Positions 1 to 6,613 of a stretch of 9,823 nt of DNA are shown here, piece by piece. The notes below the pieces were generated by a model. It made no database searches. It saw only the letters and a program-made list of their open reading frames with translations, and had not been told where the DNA came from. Source of the stretch: Bacteroidales bacterium (lineage in GTDB: Bacteria > Bacteroidota > Bacteroidia > Bacteroidales > S143-33); assembly GCA_027083655.1 (NCBI GenBank), contig JALWNS010000476.1:1-9823 (forward strand), given 5' to 3'. How positions within the stretch are numbered: the first letter of the stretch is position 1; each line of letters opens with the position of its first letter. The position numbers and the translations under genes were made by a program.

Positions 1-3000
1 GTACTAATTTTAATAAGTTTTTCTTTACATGTGTATACCCAGCCATGGCTTCAATATTTAGATAAGCATAAAGGAGATCAAGTAAATTTTTTTGAAATAC
101 AGAGGGCCTTTGAAAAGTGGGAAAAGGAGAACAATATACTTGATTTAATAGAGACACATGAAGAGGAAGAAGGAGAGATAGAGAGTTGGATGCAGTTTAA
201 GCGTTGGGAATATATCTGGGAAGCACGAACAGACAACCAAGGACAGTTTTTAGACCCATGGGAAATATATCAACAAGTGAATAATTTCAGGCAGACGCAA
301 AAGATAAGTTATAATTCTGGTAGATGGGAGATTATAGGTCCTATTACATTACCTATAGAGCAGGCAGGACAGCCTAATGGACTGGGCAGGATAAATGCAG
401 TTGCTTTTGACCCTACAGATTCTTTGACTTTTTATGTATGCTCTGCATCAGGAGGTCTATGGCGAACGAGAAACTACGGACAGACATGGGAGTATTTATC
501 TGTATCTTTGCCAACATTAGGAACATCTGATGCTATTGTCGACCCTACAGATCCTAATATTATTTACCTGGCCACAGGAGATAGGGATTCGTATGATGCT
601 ATGGGTATGGGTATATGGAAAACCACTGATGGAGGTCAAACATGGAGCCGTGTTCTGGATTCTAATATGACTGTCAATATGCTTATAATGGATCCTACTG
701 ACCATCTGAAAATTATAGCTGGGGCAACTTTTGGTATTTACGTAACAACAGATGGCGGTCAGAGTTGGGTACGTACACTTGCCGATGTGAGGATTAAAGA
801 TCTGGAGTTTCATCCTACAAATCCTGATATTGTATATGCTACTGGCGAAGGATTGTTGTTCAAGTCTGTGGATGGAGGGCAAAGTTGGACAGATATAACT
901 TCGAAACTAAATTTACCTGTAAGTGCAACGAGGAATGTAATAGGTGTCTCACCGGCTGAGCCTGATTGGTTATATGTACTAGCAACAAATGATAATGGAG
1001 ATTATACCTCACCGTTTCTGGGAGTTTATTTGTCAAAAGATGCAGGAGAGAGTTTTATATTACAGGCTTCAACGCCAAATATTTTAGGTTATAATTCAGA
1101 TGGTTCTGATGAAGGGTCGCAAGCATGGTATGACTTATGTATAGCTATTGATCCGAATGATGCAAACATAGTTTATACAGGTGGAGTTAATGTTTGGAAA
1201 TCACAGGATGCTGGTGCAACTTTTAATATTAATGCCCATTGGGTAGGAAGTGGTGCCCCAGCAGTACATGCCGATCATCATGACTTGCGTTTTGCCCCAG
1301 ATGGCCAGACTTTGTTCTCATGCAATGATGGAGGAATTTACTTTACTAGTAATGGGGGAAATATGTGGATTAATATTACAAGTGGTTTATCAATATCACA
1401 GGTCTATCGCATAGGTCCAAGTGCAAAAAATCCTTTGCGCTTCTTGAATGGCTACCAGGATAATGGAACTGCACTAGCAGAAGGTATAGATCAGTTTACT
1501 ACAGTAATTGGTGGTGATGGTATGGAATGTTTAATTGATTACAGCTCTGAAGATTACTTGTTTGGCGAATTGTATTATGGAGATATCCGGCGTTCGGTGG
1601 CCGGGACAGGTTTTAGTAGCATTACAAATGGTATTGATGAATATGGTTATTGGGTTACACCTTATGTCCAGAATCCTATGGATCCTAACGAGATGGTAGC
1701 AGGTTATGTAAACCTTTGGAAAACTGATGATATTCACGCTAGTAGTGTCAAATGGGCAAAGGTTACGGATTTTGATGATGGTTCGCAAATAATAGCTTTA
1801 GACTATTGCACAGCCAATCCTAAGATAGTATATTTCTCGAAGCGGAATGGTGCTTTGTACCGTATTGATGTATTGGGGGCTTCTTCTCCAGTAGATCTAA
1901 CATCAAGTCTTCCCGGAAATTTGTTTATTACTTATATAGAGACTGACGAACGCGATGAGAATGTAGTTTATTTGACAGCCTATGACAGGGATGCCCGCAA
2001 AGGGGTTGTATTGAAGTCTGAGGACAAGGGCCAGAGTTGGATAAATATTACCGCAAACCTACCGCAGGAATATTTTAACTGCATTGTTTTGGATACAAGC
2101 TCCCGGCTTAATCAGCTTTATATAGGGACATTTACTGGTGTTTATACTACAAATGATTCGATTACGGATTGGGTTGATTTTTCTTCGGGCTTACCTTTGA
2201 CCGATATCAGGGAGCTAGAAATCTTCTATGGTGGGGATAACCCGGCGCAAAGACATATCAAAGCTGCTACTTATGGTAGAGGTACCTGGTACAGTCCTTT
2301 ATTTGTCGCAGAGCAGGTAGATTTAGCTTGTGTAATACCTCATGACATAGATCTGTGTTTAGATGAAGATATTCCAATTTATATTGCAAATTTGGGGTTA
2401 GATACAATAGATTCTGCAAAAGTCTCAGTCTATGTAAATGGAAAGCTTAGGGATAGTTTGTTCTGGTCTGGTTCTTTATCTACATACCAGATAGATACCC
2501 TTTATGTGTCAGGAATTTTGACAGAGCCGGGGTTATATGATATTCAGGCTATTGTCCAGGGATATAATTTAAATAATACAGAATGGAATCTGGTTAATAA
2601 TTTTTCATCCAGGGCAGTGGAGATTGTTCTTGAAAAGCCTATATACCAACAGAACTTTTTTGATGCACAAGTACCTGCTTGTTGGTCTTTAGGTAATGCT
2701 TGGTATGTAGTGGAGGAAAATGAAAATGATTTTTTCCAGGCCCAAACTGCTTATAATGGATTTTTGATGTTAAAGATAGAGGAGGATGGAACAGTTAGCA
2801 CGAGTACTAGCACCTGTGGCTTTGATCTAACAGGTTATCAACCATTATATCTAAAGTTTGAACAATACCTTGATATTCCTTATGGCCAGGCTACAGTAGA
2901 ATATTCTGAAGATAAACAGAATTGGCACACTCTAGCTTCTTTTACCGGCAATAGAGGGACAAATGAAATAGCAGATATATTTGTTAAAGATATTTCTGGG

Positions 3001-3351
3001 TTGGCTAATGAGCCTGTTGTATTTTTTAGATTTTCTTTTAGTGGGCAAGGTCCAGCCGTATGGGCTATAGACGATATAGAGATTGCATCAAGCTTTGAAA
3101 GAAAGGTAATTACAGATCCTGTACTTGTATATCCCAATCCTGCTAGCGGAACAATTAATATAAGTTTTAGATCTTCATACGAAAATGCAATATTGCGTTT
3201 GACAACATTACAAGGTAAGGTTATTTATAAGAAATCCATATCTAATCCACAGTTTGAACAATTTAATATAGAGGGGCTTGACAGTGGCATTTACTTGATA
3301 GAGGTCGATCTACCTGGAGAGACAATTGTCAAGAAAGTTTTAGTTCAATAG
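1..3351 (+). CDS. T9SS-secreted Asp-box (sortilin/Vps10-like) beta-propeller protein, 5' end outside the window
   Basis: Secreted beta-propeller protein of unknown ligand. The frame is open to the left edge. Its first codons read VLILISFSLHVYTQ, the hydrophobic core and end of a signal peptide, so the start lies a few codons upstream and the GTG at 31 is internal. At least 1116 residues are present (codon 1 = bases 1-3). After an acidic, Trp-rich stretch (about 16-100), residues 107-768 carry Asp-box repeats such as TTDGGQTW, TTDGGQSW, SVDGGQSW, SKDAGESF, SQDAGATF and SEDKGQSW. These are typical of BNR/sialidase-like, GH74-like and Vps10 propellers. The segments CNDGGIYFTSNGG and NGYQDNGT resemble those of secreted Bacteroidota propellers annotated as glycosyl hydrolases. 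Residues 773-878 look like a CARDB/Ig-like domain and 880-1033 like a MAM/jelly-roll domain ending AIDDIEI. Residues 1039-1116 are a type A T9SS sorting domain (VYPNP, then GIYLIEV and KKVLVQ). I see no clear catalytic residues, so binding or surface attachment is as likely as hydrolysis. The hairpin at 3390-3417 ends the unit. Confidence 0.93.
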   Translation, partial: VLILISFSLHVYTQPWLQYLDKHKGDQVNFFEIQRAFEKWEKENNILDLIETHEEEEGEIESWMQFKRWEYIWEARTDNQGQFLDPWEIYQQVNNFRQTQKISYNSGRWEIIGPITLPIEQAGQPNGLGRINAVAFDPTDSLTFYVCSASGGLWRTRNYGQTWEYLSVSLPTLGTSDAIVDPTDPNIIYLATGDRDSYDAMGMGIWKTTDGGQTWSRVLDSNMTVNMLIMDPTDHLKIIAGATFGIYVTTDGGQSWVRTLADVRIKDLEFHPTNPDIVYATGEGLLFKSVDGGQSWTDITSKLNLPVSATRNVIGVSPAEPDWLYVLATNDNGDYTSPFLGVYLSKDAGESFILQASTPNILGYNSDGSDEGSQAWYDLCIAIDPNDANIVYTGGVNVWKSQDAGATFNINAHWVGSGAPAVHADHHDLRFAPDGQTLFSCNDGGIYFTSNGGNMWINITSGLSISQVYRIGPSAKNPLRFLNGYQDNGTALAEGIDQFTTVIGGDGMECLIDYSSEDYLFGELYYGDIRRSVAGTGFSSITNGIDEYGYWVTPYVQNPMDPNEMVAGYVNLWKTDDIHASSVKWAKVTDFDDGSQIIALDYCTANPKIVYFSKRNGALYRIDVLGASSPVDLTSSLPGNLFITYIETDERDENVVYLTAYDRDARKGVVLKSEDKGQSWINITANLPQEYFNCIVLDTSSRLNQLYIGTFTGVYTTNDSITDWVDFSSGLPLTDIRELEIFYGGDNPAQRHIKAATYGRGTWYSPLFVAEQVDLACVIPHDIDLCLDEDIPIYIANLGLDTIDSAKVSVYVNGKLRDSLFWSGSLSTYQIDTLYVSGILTEPGLYDIQAIVQGYNLNNTEWNLVNNFSSRAVEIVLEKPIYQQNFFDAQVPACWSLGNAWYVVEENENDFFQAQTAYNGFLMLKIEEDGTVSTSTSTCGFDLTGYQPLYLKFEQYLDIPYGQATVEYSEDKQNWHTLASFTGNRGTNEIADIFVKDISGLANEPVVFFRFSFSGQGPAVWAIDDIEIASSFERKVITDPVLVYPNPASGTINISFRSSYENAILRLTTLQGKVIYKKSISNPQFEQFNIEGLDSGIYLIEVDLPGETIVKKVLVQ

Positions 3352-3389
3352 CAAATACAATTTTGTCAAAATAACACATTAGAAACCTG

Positions 3390-3422
3390 GATAGGGTACC
3401 TGGCAAGGTACCCTATCTTTCT
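3390..3422 (+). terminator. Strong hairpin terminator after the propeller gene
   Basis: Bases 3390-3400 (GATAGGGTACC) and 3407-3417 (GGTACCCTATC) form a perfect 11-bp stem around a six-base loop, TGGCAA. A short T-rich tail, TTTCT, follows. It begins 38 bases after the propeller gene's stop and is much more GC-rich than its surroundings. It fits an intrinsic terminator for that gene, although the T run is short. It lies about 145 bases beyond the end of the convergent minus-strand gene, so it may also stop read-through from that side. Confidence 0.75.
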
Positions 3423-3562
3423 AAAAGAGAAAGTATTAAAACAGGTATAAAAGTCAGGAGATCATTTATACAAATTCTTGATTGAAAGAGGTTAGATATA
3501 ACCGTTCCTATCATCTGTAAGGTGCCTATGGCAAGCCTGCCGGTAAGTAAAATTAAAAAGTG

Positions 3563-4363
3563 TTATTTCATATTGCCATGTTTGTCAAAAGAAATTGGTT
3601 GGCCTTTGAGTGCCCTGAAGGCTTTTCCTACTGAGTTGTAAACAATAATATCTTTTGCCGGGGTAACTGTTTCTACCAGACCATTTTTGTAAAATTTTAG
3701 ATTAGTACCTGGCATGGCTGGTATTTTTTGATTGCGCCCGTTAATAACGATGACACTATCTTTTGTCGTCAATGATTTAACATAGCCATTGGAGAAAAAT
3801 TCTACCTCTGTACCGGCCATAGCAGTTAATCTCTGGTGCCTGATTGTCTCCAATTCTATTTCTACTGGTGTAGTGAATTTCTGGACGTAACCAGAGTTGA
3901 AAAAAGCTACGGTTTTGTTGGCAATAGCTTTATATTTTTTTTGAAGGGCAGTTGTTACAACGATATTTTCTTTTGGTACAAATTCTTGGGCATAGCCATT
4001 TGCAAAGAAGAAAACACGGGTTTTGGCTCTAGCTAAGTAATTTTTCAAATGTGTTGAGATGTTAATATCATGAAGGGGTATAAAATCTTGCAGGTATCCA
4101 TTATTGTATAAGTTAACGAGAGTCCCGGGTTGCACAACAAATTCTTGTCCAAGACCGTTTTTGAGGCTAATACTATCGACAGGGAAGAATGAAATAGCTT
4201 TTCCTGATTTGGACAATAATATAGGTGTACCAGGCCTGACATATACTTTCTGACCTGATGGAAGACTAACTACAGTACTATCACCTGCTATTTTCATACT
4301 TTGGGAAAAAACTGTGATATTGGCTAAAATGGATACTATCAAAAAAAGCATAATTTTTTTCAT
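3563..4363 (-). CDS. Exported protein of seven tandem ~35-residue repeats, function unknown
   Basis: I do not recognise the family. The 266-residue product starts with a signal peptide (MKKIMLFLIVSILANITVFS, probable cleavage near SQS at 20-22) with no lipobox Cys. The rest, residues 28-266, divides without remainder into seven tandem repeats of 35, 35, 34, 35, 35, 35 and 30 residues. The consensus is roughly: D/E-I-x-L near the start, a basic/polar stretch, A-x-x-G-T-x-V, a hydrophobic pair (FF, LY or FY), N-G-Y-V/L, then F/L-T-P. The alternating hydrophobic pattern suggests beta strands with a turn at NG. It has no cysteines, no catalytic signature and no T9SS tail, so a periplasmic or outer-membrane-associated structural or binding role is inferred. 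Some short Bacteroidota DUF repeats with NG/DG turns (DUF6799-like) look loosely similar; I cannot confirm kinship. A promoter-like sequence lies 26 bases upstream. It converges with the propeller gene and follows the channel gene on the same strand with a 76-base gap. Confidence 0.88.
   Translation of the reverse strand: MKKIMLFLIVSILANITVFSQSMKIAGDSTVVSLPSGQKVYVRPGTPILLSKSGKAISFFPVDSISLKNGLGQEFVVQPGTLVNLYNNGYLQDFIPLHDINISTHLKNYLARAKTRVFFFANGYAQEFVPKENIVVTTALQKKYKAIANKTVAFFNSGYVQKFTTPVEIELETIRHQRLTAMAGTEVEFFSNGYVKSLTTKDSVIVINGRNQKIPAMPGTNLKFYKNGLVETVTPAKDIIVYNSVGKAFRALKGQPISFDKHGNMK
3566..4282 (-). repeat. Seven protein-level tandem repeats, ~105 bases each
   Basis: In gene order the units are at 4178-4282, 4073-4177, 3971-4072, 3866-3970, 3761-3865, 3656-3760 and 3566-3655. 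The third is one codon shorter and the last lacks its end. The turn motifs are SGK, NNGY, ANGY, NSGY, SNGY, KNGL and KHGN. The best shared DNA stretch encodes the NGY turn; elsewhere the units are well diverged, so this is an old duplication series and not a recently expanded satellite. Confidence 0.82.
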
Positions 4364-4388
4364 GACTTGTCTTGTCTATTATTTATTA

Positions 4389-4420
4389 CAAAAATAAAAA
4401 AAGCATTTTGTTAATGTAAA
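4389..4420 (-). promoter_or_regulatory. Candidate Bacteroidota-type promoter for the repeat protein
   Basis: Read on the minus strand, TATTTTTG (4389-4396) matches the Bacteroidota -7 consensus TAnnTTTG exactly. It is preceded by 20 bases and then TTTA (4417-4420), a 3-of-4 match to the -33 TTTG box. The -7 box ends 25 bases before the ATG at 4363. The surroundings are very AT-rich, so a chance match is possible. Confidence 0.45.
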
Positions 4421-4439
4421 ATAATAAGATAACTATCTG

Positions 4440-5288
4440 CTAAGAAATGTTTTTTTGAACAAGTTTTTCGCCGCAATATTTGCAAAAATTTGCTTGATTA
4501 TCATATTCAACAGAACCACATCTCTGGCAAACTTTAGGCAAAGATTTTTCCTGTCCTTTAGCTTTTTGTTTTGTCATTTCTACAGTAATAATTCCAGTGG
4601 GTACTGCTATGATTGAATAACCAATAATCATCAGGAGGCTGGCAATGAACTTACCGGCTGTTGTCTGGGGTACAATGTCGCCATAGCCAACAGTGGTAAT
4701 TGTAACGATAGCCCAATATATGGATTTGGGGATACTGTTAAAGCCACTTTCTTGACCTTCAATGAGATACATGATTGTTCCAAGTATAATGATTATAATT
4801 ACTATAGCATAGAGAAAGGTAAGAATTCGTGGAATGCTGGCTTTTAGGGATCGGATAATTTTCAAACCTTCATTTTGATAACGGGATAGGCTCAATACCT
4901 TAAAAACTCTTAAAAGCCTAAAAGTGCGTATGATTAATAATGCGCTAGGAGAGGAGAAAAACAGCCCAAGGTAAAATGGTAATATTGCCATAAGGTCTAT
5001 AAGTCCGAAAAAGCTAAAGATGTATTTCTTCCTGTCAGGAGCTACCCATATACGTATGACATATTCGATACTAAACAGGGCCGTTACACTAACTTCTATC
5101 AAACGTAAAATATTATAGTATTTGCTGGATAACTCCTGGACACTCTCTATCATCACTGTGCCAATGCTAATTACAATGACTAGCAAAAGAGCTATGTCAA
5201 ATGCTTTACCTGCTGCTGTATCTGCCTTGAAGATAATGTCATATAGTTTTTTGCGTATCATGAGGTGATGTTTAATCATAGTGAACAT
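4440..5288 (-). CDS. Voltage-gated-type potassium channel with C-terminal zinc ribbon
   Basis: Inner-membrane ion channel of the six-helix Kv/Kch-like family, 282 residues. Likely segments are S1 about 30-50, S2 60-82, S3 90-111, S4 113-134, S5 152-177, pore loop 186-204 and S6 212-237. S4 has basic residues every third position (R121, R124, R127, K130), the hallmark of a voltage sensor. The selectivity filter TTVGYGD (198-204) is canonical for K+. After S6 a short charged linker leads to a zinc ribbon with C254-x2-C257 and C269-x2-C272 instead of the RCK/TrkA-N or cyclic-nucleotide-binding domain that often regulates prokaryotic K+ channels. The start is uncertain: ATGs at residues 1, 4 and 10 are all possible and none has a clear Shine-Dalgarno site. 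The gene diverges from the phosphodiesterase across 94 bases and lies upstream of the repeat-protein gene on the same strand. Four filter-forming subunits are expected by family knowledge. Confidence 0.93.
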   Translation of the reverse strand: MFTMIKHHLMIRKKLYDIIFKADTAAGKAFDIALLLVIVISIGTVMIESVQELSSKYYNILRLIEVSVTALFSIEYVIRIWVAPDRKKYIFSFFGLIDLMAILPFYLGLFFSSPSALLIIRTFRLLRVFKVLSLSRYQNEGLKIIRSLKASIPRILTFLYAIVIIIIILGTIMYLIEGQESGFNSIPKSIYWAIVTITTVGYGDIVPQTTAGKFIASLLMIIGYSIIAVPTGIITVEMTKQKAKGQEKSLPKVCQRCGSVEYDNQANFCKYCGEKLVQKNIS

Positions 5289-5330
5289 GTTTGTTAAATT
5301 AGGTAAAAATTCAAAGATTATGAAAAACAG

Positions 5331-5362
5331 TTTGCAAAAGTCATATTATTATCCCTAATTTG
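5331..5362 (+). promoter_or_regulatory. Candidate promoter for the phosphodiesterase gene
   Basis: TTTG (5331-5334), 21 bases, then TAATTTG (5356-5362). This approximates the Bacteroidota TTTG / TAnnTTTG pattern with one base missing in the -7 box. It ends 20 bases before the ATG at 5383. The -7 box overlaps the inverted repeat at 5354-5371. Confidence 0.3.
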
Positions 5363-5371
5363 GATATTAGG
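5354..5371. promoter_or_regulatory. Inverted repeat in the divergent intergenic region, possible operator
   Basis: CCTAAT (5354-5359), six bases, then ATTAGG (5366-5371): a perfect 6-bp dyad overlapping the likely promoter of the phosphodiesterase gene. A further ATTAGG copy at 5298-5303 lies ten bases from the channel gene's first codon. It could be a regulator site or a 5'-leader hairpin. Half-sites this short in AT-rich DNA can arise by chance. Confidence 0.3.
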
Positions 5372-5382
5372 CTTTAATAAAA

Positions 5383-6552
5383 ATGCAATTAAAAAAAATG
5401 AGGCGATTTTTACTGACTATTTTGTTTATTAGTACATTATGGATAGGCTTTTCACAGAATGTTGTCGTGGTTGTTATAGATGGGGCTAGATATACAGAGA
5501 CTTTTGGGGATACGAGCCGCCGTTATGTTAAATATATGGATAGCCTTTCACGCTATGGAACTATAGCCAGCTCTTTTTATAATAGGCACAAGACCTATAC
5601 ATCGCAGGCTATACCGGCATTGTGGACTGGAAGTTGGGCAGGTACACGAGATACAGTTTATAATGGACAAAGCACCCAGTATACGTTGCGTCCTTCTATA
5701 TTCGAATATTATAGAAAACAAAAAGCAGTGGAAGAAGGGCAGTGTATTTATGTATTAAAATACGTTAGTAGCCTATGGCTTCAGAGTTTTTATCCTGGTT
5801 ATGGGCCGCAGTATTGGCCTTATACTGTGAGCGAAGGAACTTCTGATAAAGATGTTGAAGAGAAGGCAAAGGAGCTTGCCAGTTTGTATCATCCCCAGTT
5901 TTTGTGGGTTTATCTGGCAGACGTTGACCATGCAGGACACACAGGTGATTGGAATACGTATGTGAATGCTATTAAGACGGCCGATTCTCTCGTATTTGAT
6001 TTGTGGCAATATTTGCAGAAAGATACTTTCTATAAAGAAAATACATACCTTTTTGTGACTAATGATCATGGCCGCCATGATGAAGAGCATGGCGGATTTC
6101 AAGGTCATGGATGCGATTGCCAGGGGTGCCAACATATTATGTTTTTAGCATTGGGTCCAGATATTAAGCAAGATTATGAGGTAAGTAAAGAGTATGAAAC
6201 ACAGGATTTTGCAGTGACGGTAGCCCACAGTCTTGGAGTTAATCCAGAATTTGCAGACGGCACAATTGTTGACGAGATTTTTACAACCAGTACATTAATA
6301 GATACGCTTATCCAAGGAGGTTTAGACTATTGGATAAAAGATAATAGATTGGTAATCAGACCTGACAGGACATCTACACTTAGTATCAAGATTTATTCTG
6401 TGGACGGAAAAGTATTATCCAGACACAGGTATAAAGTTGTGAAAGGACAGGAAATAGAAGTGAAAGAAGTCTTTACTCCGGGGGTATATATACTTAAATA
6501 TCATTGGACAGATGGGCATTCTGGAAGTAGCAAATTTTTAATTACAAAATAA
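5383..6552 (+). CDS. Exported alkaline-phosphatase-superfamily phosphodiesterase (NPP-like) with T9SS-like C-terminus
   Basis: Predicted metal-dependent hydrolase of phosphate esters or diesters, 389 residues; the substrate is unknown. It starts with a signal peptide ending near GFSQ (22-25). M1 and M6 are both plausible starts. The type I phosphodiesterase/nucleotide pyrophosphatase core follows: VVVIDG with D33 as metal ligand; TYTSQAIPALWTG, where spacing to TG aligns T73 with the NPP nucleophile; DVDHAGH with D182 and H186; TNDHG with D228 and H229; and a late His, H236 or H242. All two-metal ligands therefore appear present. Just after the last motif sits a Cys cluster, C244-x-C246-x2-C249. 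Residues about 315-389 resemble a T9SS sorting domain (IKIYSVDGKVL, then GVYILKY and a basic end FLITK) but lack the usual YPNP opening. It is thus probably released or anchored at the surface. It could act in phosphate or nucleotide scavenging; sulfatase or phosphonatase activity cannot be excluded from motifs alone. The next gene starts 61 bases downstream. Confidence 0.88.
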   Translation: MQLKKMRRFLLTILFISTLWIGFSQNVVVVVIDGARYTETFGDTSRRYVKYMDSLSRYGTIASSFYNRHKTYTSQAIPALWTGSWAGTRDTVYNGQSTQYTLRPSIFEYYRKQKAVEEGQCIYVLKYVSSLWLQSFYPGYGPQYWPYTVSEGTSDKDVEEKAKELASLYHPQFLWVYLADVDHAGHTGDWNTYVNAIKTADSLVFDLWQYLQKDTFYKENTYLFVTNDHGRHDEEHGGFQGHGCDCQGCQHIMFLALGPDIKQDYEVSKEYETQDFAVTVAHSLGVNPEFADGTIVDEIFTTSTLIDTLIQGGLDYWIKDNRLVIRPDRTSTLSIKIYSVDGKVLSRHRYKVVKGQEIEVKEVFTPGVYILKYHWTDGHSGSSKFLITK

Positions 6553-6557
6553 TTTAT

Positions 6558-6589
6558 TTTCATCATTCGAAGTAAATTTTCTAACTTTA
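6558..6589 (+). promoter_or_regulatory. Candidate promoter for the sensor-phosphatase gene
   Basis: TTTC (6558-6561), 20 bases, then TAACTTTA (6582-6589): one mismatch in each box to the Bacteroidota TTTG / TAnnTTTG pattern. It lies 24 bases before the ATG at 6614. Co-transcription with the phosphodiesterase remains possible because no convincing terminator separates them. Confidence 0.3.
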
Positions 6590-6613
6590 TTAACGACTAA
6601 CAATAAGCAATTT

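Noticed and set aside
517..882. Minus-strand open frame of 121 codons inside the propeller gene
   Set aside because: It is antisense to a strongly supported coding region with Asp-box motifs, and its translation shows no domain. Other antisense frames at 1531-1788 and 2880-3137 are rejected for the same reason.
3490..3503. Short palindrome GGTTA-GATA-TAACC in the convergent gap
   Set aside because: A 5-bp stem with no T run and no link to a start or stop is too weak to call.
3523..3541. Small overlapping stems (TGCC/GGCA and GGCA/TGCC) just after the repeat-protein gene
   Set aside because: Only 4-bp stems, and without a T run directly after the stem on the minus strand; not a convincing terminator.
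3836..4036. Plus-strand open frame of 66 codons opposite the repeat-protein gene
   Set aside because: It is a shadow of the repeat-protein frame, which has a signal peptide and regular repeats.
4397..4430. Weak stem followed by a T run on the minus strand after the channel gene
   Set aside because: The stem is only 4-5 AT pairs. The T run is better explained as part of the promoter region of the repeat-protein gene.
6546..6560. All-AT hairpin AAAATA-ATT-TATTTT at the end of the phosphodiesterase gene
   Set aside because: It overlaps the stop codon and has no GC pairs, so it would be too unstable to terminate transcription.
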